Source of the DNA: Drosophila pseudoobscura
Lineage: Eukaryota; Arthropoda; Insecta; Diptera; Drosophilidae
Assembly (NCBI RefSeq): GCF_009870125.1
Contig: NC_046681.1
Span: 10,057,001-10,121,000 of the forward strand
Length of the DNA stretch: 64,000 nucleotides
Reading direction: 5' to 3'
The position numbers and the translations under genes were made by a program. Under the pieces are notes generated by a model. It was given only the letters and a program-made list of their open reading frames with translations. It was not told where the DNA came from and did no database searches. Position 1 is the first letter of the stretch, and every line of letters begins with the position of its first letter. Of this stretch, positions 53,095 to 63,110 are shown one piece after another.

Positions 53095-54316
53095 GGTGCG
53101 TTTCAATTTGTTATGAAAAATGCATTTCTCATCCAGGCTTCCGCATAAATTCATCAGTGGCACAGCTCTGTCCAGAGGCTGTGGCGCCAGCTGGTGGCCA
53201 CATCAGTATCATCAGGCAGCATCAGCATCAGGAGCCGCCAAGCCACCCATCGACTACTGTGCAACGGACATCCCGTGGCGGCCACCCAGGATCGGGCAGA
53301 GACTCCACTCCACCCCCCGGCCAGACCGCATCAAACGGTGGCAGGCAGCAGCTGTCAACTGTCGCACACGACTTGTCCTTGTCAGTCAATGGATTGGCGT
53401 CCGCCGGCTGGCATGGGGCACGAGGCACGAAGCGCACGGGGCTTTGAGTATTTTCTATATTAAACTTTCACATTTTTGACATACGGCTAAGGGGGAGGGG
53501 GCCTCCAATTGGTATGCAAATTGACATTGGCGCTGGAGCGGCACCAATTTTTGCATGCAAACTCCTTAAAGGCAACCCAAAAGAGATCAAGGATGGTTAT
53601 GAAGGAATGAGTCGTTAGAGATTGATTCACTCAAACGTATGTAAATGGTAAATCTTTCTCCACAGCTTGTTTTCTGTGAAATGTATCCCAAAATAATCAT
53701 AATCCCATACCCACCACTCGCCCATTTGTAACCTTAACAACCAGAGAAAATCTGAAATAATTTCATGCAAGCACGAAACGAATATTTTCTTCATAATTAT
53801 TTGTTAAAAAAGAAGAAACACCAGAGAATCGAGAGAATGCATCCCCCGCCACATGGGATAATACGATTCGAAGTGAAAAGCGAGCAAAAACCGATCTTCT
53901 GCTTAACGTGTGCAGTCACAGATACTTATACTGTGAGATACATTCTGCGGCCACACAACACACACATGTGGCATCGTTTTACATGAAATGCGTGCACTTC
54001 TCGGTTAAAAATTGGGCAGAAAGCGTGCTTAATTGTGAAAGAAAGTTCCATTTCCGAGACGCACACACTGAGAAATTAGATCTCAGGCCTTGGAGAAGCA
54101 TTCAAAATCGGTTGAGAATGACACAGGACACGCCCACTCCCTGGCTCTGGCTCTGGCTCTGGCTCTGGAAGGGCAAGTGCAAGTGCCAGAGGCGTGAAGT
54201 AAAAAACGAGTGTGAAAAACCACACATTCGAACCCTCAGACATCCATCAGAAATGGGATTCTATGGTAATCCCATTTTCAGGATGCGGAATAGGTAATTT
54301 TAGTAAAATTAATTGC

Positions 54317-54356
54317 ATGCCTCGGAATGCCTCGGGATGCCTCGGGATGCCTCGAC
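54317..54356. repeat. 10-bp tandem repeat, four units
   Basis: There are four head-to-tail units of ATGCCTCGGR, the last ending in AC. Confidence 0.85.
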
Positions 54357-57300
54357 TTGCCGCTTCATTGGCAGCCAAAACAGGAAAATTGATCCCCATT
54401 CTTGTTGCTGTTTTATCTATAACGGACCAACTTCTGTCATGATCAATGAGGAGTGGAACAGCGATTGAGATAAGCCTCTCGGTTCAGCCATTTTTTCTAG
54501 AGTCTCTCTTCTTTTTTTGTTCGCTGTGGGCGTTACTTTAGCTCCATCATTGGCACTGATTCGTTCAGCCAAAAAGAAAGACAGATACCAACTGTTTTGC
54601 CAACTCGTTTGGGGACCAAAACTGGTTTGCACTCTTCGGGTATCTTCTTCGATGCTGCCTTGTGCCTTGTTTGGGATCAGCAACAGCAACAGCATCAGCA
54701 GCTCTTTAGCGCTCGTTCCCGAAGGTAAAGTGTTGGACCAGACAACAGACCTCCCCCTCGATTGGGGGTACACAAAACCAGATCAGGCCCAGACTCGTTC
54801 CGGCCAGTATGTACTTGTCATGTAGTTGCTTTGTGGCAGTTGGGGCCTTTTGAGTGGAGTGGATCTTTTATGGCTCTGCCCACTTTGGAGGGCCGGTTTC
54901 GGTTTCTGCCATCCGAGTGTTTGTCTCTCGAGTATTTTGTGGAGGTGGATCGAGTGGGTTGTGTTGTGCAGAGCGATGATCCACCGACGGGTTTTACCTA
55001 CAATTTATATTGACTTTTCTATTCCACGTAATCCCCAACTATAACTCAGACTTAGATCCAACTAAACGCACTCCAAATCACCATTTAAATTCAATTTAAA
55101 TCAAATTTTTATCCAAATTGACACTCATGAGAATGTCCGCTAGAGACCTGTAATTTGCCATGTAAAATCGATAATCATTCACAGCATTTTGTGTAAAGTT
55201 TTGTCCGTGGCGCCGCCCACATAAACCACACACAAACCACACAGACAGCAGACGTGCCACAGCATCCACATCTACCTGGGCGTGCCACAGTCGTGGGGCT
55301 GTAAAATTGTAAACAAAATGATTTGCCATAAAATTATCATAATGCCGCTTGAAATGCGCCAACAACATGTTGTCAACGGCATCCATCCATCCATATACCA
55401 ACCATATATATTCGTAGCCATCGTATCCATGGAACCCCAACTTTGAGGCTCGCAAATTTGGCCCCGCTGGCATTGTCATGTCTCCGTCTCGCACCAAAAT
55501 GTCTATAAATTCTGGCCCACACATTGAACTTTTGCCGGGCCGAAGCTGAAATAAAATTTCAAAATCTGCCTGTAATTATGAGGAGCAAACAGCAGAAGCA
55601 GCAGCAGCAGCAGAACCAAAAATTTACATGCAAATCGGATTTTCAGAGTTCGAAAAAATGCTCAACACTCTGGCTGGCAAAGTGCTTGCCGCATGCAACA
55701 TCAAAGTGGAAATTAAATGCGCGGTAATTTGGCAAAAGGCTCAAAGGATGCCGGCCGATGGTGCCGGCCCGATGCCTTCTCCAAGCTCTCCGCCGCCAAA
55801 CGCGTACAGGTTTTTGCCTCTTTTCTCTTCTGTTTTTCTGCCAACAACAAATTCTGTGATTACTGATTGAAGTGCGGATGGGGCTGAAGATGCACTTGGA
55901 GTCGTAGGTCGAGCATAAAAACAAGCTTCATTGGTGCCCCAGAACTTTGATAACTCTGTTTTACACATCAGCGTGGTTGTTCTGCTTTGATGGGCGATGT
56001 CCGAGATTGGGCTGGAGGGGACAGAAGGGATGGCTATTTATCGGTTGCTTGAATGTCAATCTCTGCCTAAAGGTGGCTAGTTTCTTGATGATTAGAGATC
56101 GGTCAAAGCATTCTAGTTTGCAGTGATTAAAGATCGGACTGGTATGGAATGCTTTTAATTACCAACATCAATGAGTACCACTCGTGGAATGTCCCTCCCT
56201 GTACTTGGATGAGCACTTGGCATGCAACATGTGCATTTCACCAATAAAAGCGCTAATACATAACTTTTTTGCGGTGTCCAGTGTCCATGTCCAGCCCAGA
56301 GGCACATCAAGCATAGCGTATACATACGCCATGCACTCATAATCTTCCCTGTGCCGACCCATTCCCTCCCCAGAGGCTGTCAGGTGGGTACCAGAATACA
56401 AAGCTCGTTACAAAGAGGGGCCCTGGCGAGCCTTGAGCGAGGACTCCCCGAGGTGTGAAATCGTCTTGTCATTTGCCGTAAGTGAGCAGCAGGAATTCCT
56501 ACTAAGTGGGGACCCCAGCCCCAGTCGGCACAGTGGTTCAAGATCTACGGAAACTATTCCAAGAGTCTATTCCATAAATGAGCCATAACTTACCCTGATT
56601 TGTAGCCCAGTTCTCTTCACTACTGCACCCACACAAATTTACTATAATCTCAATATAATATATCCCCCATTTAATCGTTTTATTTTGTGCGCAAGTGTTC
56701 AACCGAACCGGTTCGCTTTACTCGATTTATATGCAAATAGAAAGATTGGCTTAGCCAACTAATCCTATCCGCAGTTTTACAATACAATTTATTAACCAGC
56801 AGTCATATTTGATGCGGAAATCATAGGAGTATCTGCTCCAATTTGAGACCTAGGAATATAAAATAAATGAGTGGAATCCTAACATTAATTGGGGTCTTCT
56901 TTTAATATATGTATCGTGATGGAGAAACCCCTTATGTCAAGAGCCCACACCACTGTTCTGCTGTGCCACCAAGTAATCAAGAACACCTTGGACTCTTTGG
57001 ACTCTTTGGGGCCAGAAACCCAGTCAGTTGTCATGGGCCCAGAACAAAAACAGAAACAGAAATGGGCAGAGAGAAGCACATGGGGCAAGTCCTGTTGCGA
57101 CTTGCAACATTTTTATGATGATTTAGCATTCGCCTGCGGAGACAGCACCGCGACTGCTGTTTCTGCTGCTGCTGCTGCTGTGGAGCGATCTCCTCTCTAT
57201 ATAGCCATAAAATCGTGTGACATATCCGCAATTTTTCAAGCCACTCGAGCTTGCGTTCAAGTGTCGAAGTCGGGCTTAACGGCGCTCCCCCGCTGGGAGT

Positions 57301-57871
57301 TGAAGCTTAAGCTGGTGGAGCCACTCCACTCCAGAGCATTCTGGTTGCCATTCTCCATTCTGCCGTTCGCTGGAAAAGTGTCAAAGCAATTTGTTGAAGC
57401 AGCCGTGAATTTATGTGGGCGCCGCGATTCGCTGAACGCCCCCGAAACTAGCGACGACAAAAGCTTTCAATAGTCCGTTCGTTGGTGTCCGATGGTTGAG
57501 GGGCGCAATTGTTTTTCCACCGATGCGATAACCATCGATAGCCGACGCCAATAATGTGAATTTGGATTTGTGAATTTTTGGTTTCGGGCCACAGGCAAAG
57601 CAACTAATTGCCGGCGATAATGCCGCTCGATTCTCTCATTTTTGGCAAACTGCTGACAAATTATTTATGATATAATTTTAAATTCCACTTTTCGGCTAGA
57701 CAAATTACCGTTCTCTCTGTCTCTCTGTCTGTCCCGAATGCGATAATGAATTATGTGTATGGTGTCGGACATTTAATTATTTTTATTACGACTCACTGCT
57801 CTCACGACCTTCGGAAGTATTCACCTTCGAACCTGGACCTAGCTGTGTTCTGGAATTGAGTTATTTGTATC

Positions 57872-57881
57872 TGTATTACAG
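57872..57881 (+). other. Possible 3' splice site just before the CNDP2-like start codon
   Basis: The sequence TATCTGTATTACAG ending at 57881 resembles a fly acceptor, 29 bases before the ATG. The gene may have an upstream non-coding exon, which is common when a retrocopy captures a promoter. No matching donor could be chosen with confidence. Confidence 0.25.
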
Positions 57882-57910
57882 AAAAAATTCGAAAATATTT
57901 CCCATACAAA

Positions 57911-59446
57911 ATGTCAAAATTAAATTTTACCGTGGTAGACGCCGACGAATTGGCTAAGAAGGCTGTCACAAGAAGTTCGTCGTTCGGGCCCAACTCCCCT
58001 CTGAAGCGCCTCTTCCAGATGGTCGTCATCAAGCGCGAGTGCTACATAAACGATCTCTGGGAGCTGGTGGGCCACGAGACGGTGTCCACACGGGACGAAA
58101 AACGCGATGACATGAGGAGGGCCATCGACTGGCTACTAAAGCGCCTGGCGGCCATCGATGTGGTGGCCTTTGGGGAGCATCTGGGAATGCAGATGACGGA
58201 CGAATACCAGCCCATTCCCATGCCCAGGGTAATCATTGGAGTGCTCGTCCATAGTCCCAGCAAGCCGACGATTCTAGTTTATGGAAACCTGGACGTGGAG
58301 GAGGCTGTCGTGGGAGACGGCTGGGGTACGGATCCCTTTGTGATGACGGAGATCGGCGAGTATCTGTACGGGCGGGGCGTAGCCATGGACAAGGGGCCGC
58401 TCTTGTGCTGGCTGAATGCCATTCAGGCCTACATGGACGCAGGGGTTCGCCTGCCCGTCAACATCGTCTTCGTCATCGAGAGCATGGCCCACTGCGGCAG
58501 CCTGGGCCTCGAGACGGTCCTCAAGGAGCGGATAAGCTTCTTCCGCAACGTCTCCTGCGTGGTGATGGCCACACGCCGCTGGCAGAGCGCCACCACCCCG
58601 GGATTGATTTACGGATCGAGGGGCCTGATCTACTACCACCTGGAGGTGCAGTGCTGCAACCGCGATCTCAGCAGCTTCGAGCACGGCGGCACTCTGTTCG
58701 AGGCACTGCCGGATCTCTTCTACCTGCTCAGCTGTCTGACAGATCCCCAGTTGAACGTCCTCATCGAAGGAACCGCGCATGCCCACCCCGTTGACATGAA
58801 TACCGTTAGGTGTGCGGACTTCAGCTACGAGGAATTTGGCGATAACTTGTTGGTGCCCCGCCTTCCCAACCGCAGACATAAGCATTTGGCTCTCGCCAAG
58901 AACTGGGCCATGCCCCATCTCTCGATACACGGCATCGAGGGGGCCAACTCCGAGGCAGACGTCCGCTTTGTGATACCCCACAAGGTGATCGGAAAATTCT
59001 CCATTGCGCTGGCGCCCAACCAACGGCCGGAGGACGTCACCAAAGCCCTGCAGAAGCATTTGGGGCAGGTTTGGCTACAGCGGGCATCGCCCAACAAGAT
59101 GATGCTGTGCGAGAAGTTCGTTATCCCCTCCTGGAGTGGACGCTGCAACAGCCCCGAGTACCTGGCGGCCACTCGGGCCATGAGCAAGACCTACAACGTA
59201 AAGCCAAACTTCATACGAGACGGCGGCTCTCTGCTGGCTCCCTCGATTTTTCAGAGAGTGCTCAAGAAAAACGTGGTGGTGCTGCCCATTGCGGAGAACG
59301 ACATCGGCGGGAGTCCGGTGAACGAACGCATCTCGGTGGACAACTACATCAAGGGCTCCCAGATGCTGGCCGCCTTCATGTGGGAATATGCCCAGACCAA
59401 CCCCGAGAGCGATTTTGTCGATGGCATGTGTATGCCAAAGGACTGA
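57911..59446 (+). CDS. M20-family CNDP2-like protein lacking all metal ligands (probable pseudoenzyme)
   Basis: This is an uninterrupted 511-codon frame with a good fly start context (CAAAATG). It is full length against cytosolic non-specific dipeptidase (about 475 residues), plus about 30 extra N-terminal residues. Family landmarks remain: YGxLDV at 124-129, DGWGTDPF, LYGRG, HGIEGA at 340-345, VIPHKVIGKFSI, RDGGS at 436-440 and DNYIKGSQMLAAF. The zinc-site residues known from human CNDP2 do not: H99 is N126, D132 is M159, E166 and E167 are A193 and H194, D195 is T221, H228 is S254 and H445 is S468. Only the helper D101 survives (D128). Hydrolysis is therefore not expected; a binding or regulatory role is possible. 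No signal peptide is seen, so it is probably cytosolic. The lack of introns suggests retroposition. Confidence 0.9.
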   Translation: MSKLNFTVVDADELAKKAVTRSSSFGPNSPLKRLFQMVVIKRECYINDLWELVGHETVSTRDEKRDDMRRAIDWLLKRLAAIDVVAFGEHLGMQMTDEYQPIPMPRVIIGVLVHSPSKPTILVYGNLDVEEAVVGDGWGTDPFVMTEIGEYLYGRGVAMDKGPLLCWLNAIQAYMDAGVRLPVNIVFVIESMAHCGSLGLETVLKERISFFRNVSCVVMATRRWQSATTPGLIYGSRGLIYYHLEVQCCNRDLSSFEHGGTLFEALPDLFYLLSCLTDPQLNVLIEGTAHAHPVDMNTVRCADFSYEEFGDNLLVPRLPNRRHKHLALAKNWAMPHLSIHGIEGANSEADVRFVIPHKVIGKFSIALAPNQRPEDVTKALQKHLGQVWLQRASPNKMMLCEKFVIPSWSGRCNSPEYLAATRAMSKTYNVKPNFIRDGGSLLAPSIFQRVLKKNVVVLPIAENDIGGSPVNERISVDNYIKGSQMLAAFMWEYAQTNPESDFVDGMCMPKD

Positions 59447-59504
59447 GACGCAAAGCGGCGACTCCTTTGTTCTATGCCGTCAACACTAAATACTCACGTC
59501 AGCC

Positions 59505-59510
59505 AATAAA
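59505..59510 (+). terminator. Poly(A) signal of the CNDP2-like gene
   Basis: An AATAAA lies about 60 bases after the TGA stop at 59444-59446 and would give a very short 3' UTR. A second AATAAA at 59672-59677 is a downstream alternative. Confidence 0.5.
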
Positions 59511-60576
59511 TCCACTTCGGTTCGCAATCGAATGGGGGATCTCTTGTTGAGGATCTCTGCTCTCTCGCACAGCTTCCAAATGGGTTAACCTGGAGCAGAA
59601 GCCAAAAGCCTGGACCTGGACCTGGACCTGGACCTGGCCCAAAAGCCGGTTTCCCTTTAGGTGTCAAAAGCAATAAAACGCCGGCCTGTAATCAACGCGA
59701 TCCTAAATAGGTGTACAAATTACACCAAAGTCCTTAATTATAGCGAAACCGCCATCGTCCAAACCCCACTCTCCACTATACTCCAGTGGAAGTCCCAGAC
59801 GCCTAACCACAAAACGCCATCGTGATCATCTTGGCTCTGGCTTCGGCTCTGTCTCTGAATGTTTACTGGAGGTTCTCGGTTCTCGCTTCTCGGTTCTGGA
59901 TTCTTTCATTCCTTCGGATGGTATGGGACTCGTAGTACGAGTAGGCTTGCAACTATTAAGAATTTGGCACGGTCTCAGGGGGCTCCTACTGCTGCTGTGG
60001 CTGTGGCTGGCTTATAACTTACACCCAGATCGATCAGTGCAATTGGTGTAAATGTACTTGCCCGCAACAGAACGAAGAACAGAGAGCACATCGTCGAGGG
60101 CCAGCACTTGGCGCTCATAGTTGGTCTCTTTTGGCCATGCCGCACGTTCGTGCTGCGAAAATTACATTTGATCGATTTGATCGGCGCTACAAGATCAAAG
60201 GGAAATGAAAGACAGCGACGAGAACGCCGACGCGGACACAGACTCAGTCTCTCTGCCAGTCCCTGTCCCGGATCCAGATGCCCGACTGCGGCTGGAGCTG
60301 CTCCATCTGAGCGATCTGGTGATGAGGACCTTTGCTGGTGATGAACGTTTATTTTTTGCAGCTTTTTATACCCTAGATCTGCAAGCATTTCAGCATTATC
60401 ATATCGATTGTTAATGCAGAGTGCTTAAGGTCTTTGATAAAAAAACTTGTTTTAGTTTTGAGGCAATAACAGGAATCTCCAAAGGCAAATATTCTTTTTC
60501 TAAGGAAAGATATTCTTTCTGATGTCTTAAAGACTTTCAAATATGTAAATTATTAGACAAAATCGTGCATTATTTT
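59511..60576. other. Non-coding spacer after the CNDP2-like gene
   Basis: It contains a tandem TGGACC hexamer run at 59609-59637 and a GAC/GCG-rich low-complexity stretch near 60205-60290 that gives a short open frame resembling no known protein. Nothing else is recognised. Confidence 0.6.
59609..59637. repeat. TGGACC hexamer tandem repeat
   Basis: About five units of CCTGGA/TGGACC lie 160 bases after the CNDP2-like stop codon. Confidence 0.85.
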
Positions 60577-60895
60577 TATACCCGATAATTAAAATGAGTA
60601 TAGGGGTATATTAGATTTGTGGTGAAAATGGATGTGTGTAACGTCCAGAAGGAATCGTTTCCGACCCCATAAAGTATATATATTCTTGATCAGCATCAAT
60701 AGCCGAGTCCATTGAGCCCTGTCTGTCTGTCCGTCCCCATCAGCGCCTAGTGCTCAAAGACTACAAGAGCTAGAGCAACGACATTTTATATCCGGACTTC
60801 TGTGTCACCCATTTCCGCCCCCGCAGCCTAGAGTAACCAATTTTGGAATCCACACTCCTGTTAAATCTCACTATTAAACGTATATTTCAATATTT
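60577..60895 (+). mobile_element. DINE-1/Helitron-like element, 5' portion
   Basis: It begins TATACCC and carries the core common in Drosophila DINE-type repeats: GTAACGTCCAGAAGG, TTTCCGACCCCATAAAG, ATTCTTGATCAGCATCAAT, AGCCGAGTC and GTCTGTCTGTCCGTCC. It then continues for about 100 bp before dissolving into AT-rich minisatellite. It has no coding capacity, so it is non-autonomous. Confidence 0.7.
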
Positions 60896-61037
60896 TGTTG
60901 TCCCTCTTTTGGAAACACAAAACAATACAAATCAAAAATAATTAAAACAAAAACAATTAAAATATAAATAAAATTAAAATAATGAAACAATACGAATCCA
61001 AAATAATAATTACACATTAAAAATTGAAAATAATCAT

Positions 61038-62780
61038 TATTCAATAAAAATCAAACATAATAATTAGATTATAAATTTTTTTATCCAAAAATAATAATTA
61101 TTCAATAAAAATCAAGAGTAATAATTATAATAATAATTATTCAATAAAAATAAAAATAGCAATTATTCAACAAAAATCAAGAGTAATAATTATAATAATA
61201 ATTATTCAATCAAAATAAATAATAACAATTATTCAATAAAAATTAAGAATAATAATTATAATAATAATTATTCAATAAAAATCAAGAATAACAATTATAA
61301 TAACAATTATTCAATAAAATTCAAAAATAACAATTATAATAACAATTATTCAATAAAAATCAAGAATAACAATTATAATAACAATTATTCAAAAAAATCA
61401 AGAATAACAATTATTCAATAAAAATCAAGAATAACAGTTATAATAACAATTATTCAATAAAAATCAAGAATAACAATTATAATAACAATTATTCAAAAAA
61501 ATCAAAAATAACAATTATTCAATAAAAATCAAGAATAACAATTATAATAACAATTATTCAATAAAAATCAAGAATAACAATTATAATAACAATTATTCAA
61601 AAAAATCAAGAATAACAATTATACAAAAAAATCAAGAATAACAGTTATAATAACAATTATTCAATAAAAATCAAGAATAACAGTTATAATAACAATTATT
61701 CAATAAAAATCAAGAATAACAATTATAATAACAATTATTAAAAAAAATCAAAAATAACAATTATAATAACAATTATTCAATAAAAATCAAGAATAACAGT
61801 TATAATAACAATTATTCAATAAAAATCAAGAATAACAGTTATAATAACAATTATTCAAAAAAATCAAAAATAACAATTATTCAATAAAAATCAAGAATAA
61901 CAATTATAATAACAATTATTCAATAAAAATCAAGAATAACGATTATAATAACAATTATTCGATAAAAATCAAGAATAACAATTATAATAACAATTATTCA
62001 ATAAAAATCAAGAATAACAATTATAATAACAATTATTCTATAAAAATCAAGAATAACAATTATAATAATAGTTATTCGATAAAAATCAAGAATAACAATT
62101 ATAATAATAGTTATTCGATAAAAATCAAGAATAACAATTATAATAATAGTTATTCAATAAAAATCAAGAATAACAATTATAATAATAGTTATTCGATAAA
62201 AATCAAGAATAACAATTATAATAACAATTATTCAATAAAAATCAAGAATAACAATTATAATAACAATTATACAAAAAAATCAAGAATAACAGTTATAATA
62301 ACAATTATTCAATAAAAATCAAAAATAACAATTATAATAACAATTATTCAATAAAAATCAAGAATAACAATTATAATAACAATTATTCTATAAAAATCAA
62401 GAATAACAATTATAATAATAGTTATTCGATAAAAATCAAGAATAACAATTATAATAATAGTTATTCGATAAAAATCAAGAATAACAATTATAATAATAGT
62501 TATTCAATAAAAATCAAGAATAACAATTATAATAACAATTATTCAAAAAAATCAAAAATAACAATTATAATAACAATTATTCAAAAAAATCAAAAATAAC
62601 AATTATTCAATAAAAATCAAGAATAACAGTTATAATAACAATTATTCAATAAAAAGCAAAAATAACAATTATTCAATAAAAATCAAAAATAACAATTATT
62701 CAATAAAAATCAAGAATAATAATTATAATAACAATTATTCAATAAAAATCAAAAATAATAATTATTCAATAAAAATCAAG
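61038..62780 (+). repeat. 39-bp AT-rich minisatellite array (about 45-50 units)
   Basis: The tandem unit of 39 bp is built around CAATAAAAATCAAGAATAAC followed by an A/T stretch with two near-palindromic CAATTA/TAATAA blocks. Shorter units of about 26 bp lacking one such block are interspersed. Units at the edges use AATAATAAT in place of AATAACAAT and are more diverged, while central units are nearly identical. It is almost free of G and C. It is bounded on both sides by the same mobile-element core. Confidence 0.92.
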
Positions 62781-63110
62781 TTACTTAAAATGAGTGTAGG
62801 CGTACATGCATATATTAGATTTGTGGTGAAAATGGAGGTGTGTAACGTCCAGAGGGATTGTTTCCGACATAATAAAGTATATAGATTCTTGATCAGCATC
62901 AATAGCCGAGTCGATTGAGCCCCGTCTGTCTGTCCGTCCCTATAAGCGCCTAGGGCTCAAAGATTATAAGAGCTAGAGCAATGACAACGAACTCTTTGTC
63001 GTGCCGTTTAATATTAGCGGCGTCTGCCGGAGGAGAGCCATATTGACTAAGTATAGGGTATAAATGTAGAGTTGCGGTCGCCGCAACAACTCACAACGTT
63101 ACCCCTCGTT
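62781..63110 (+). mobile_element. DINE-1/Helitron-like element, second core copy and 3' end
   Basis: It repeats the core of 60592-60800 in the same orientation with scattered substitutions (GTAACGTCCAGAGGG, ATTCTTGATCAGCATCAAT, AGCCGAGTC, GTCTGTCTGTCCGTCC). It then runs into a different 3' segment ending with a perfect hairpin GTTGCGG-TCG-CCGCAAC at 63071-63087 and CAACTCACAACGTTACCCC. A GC hairpin near the 3' end is typical of Helitrons. Confidence 0.7.

Larger units (their letters stand above)
26861..57910. other. Intergenic gene desert between H15 and the CNDP2-like gene
   Basis: About 31 kb has no recognisable protein-coding exon or RNA gene on either strand. It contains a 160-bp inverted-repeat element (27084), two dispersed repeat copies (29430 minus, 45271 plus), a 16-C run (46485), GT and TC microsatellites and GC-richer islands. 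In flies, long deserts beside T-box genes usually carry enhancers. I infer that role here, but conservation is not testable from one sequence. Confidence 0.65.

Noticed and set aside
55096..55524. Minus-strand open frame of 142 codons with fairly balanced composition
   Set aside because: No known motif, no splice partners and no nearby promoter or poly(A) evidence were found. The length is within what chance allows in 64 kb on six frames.
58274..59059. Minus-strand open frame of 261 codons
   Set aside because: It is a shadow of the CNDP2-like coding region. The plus frame carries the recognisable family motifs.
61038..62780. CRISPR-like array
   Set aside because: The units are contiguous and near-identical throughout with no unique spacers, and the genome is eukaryotic. 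It is a minisatellite.
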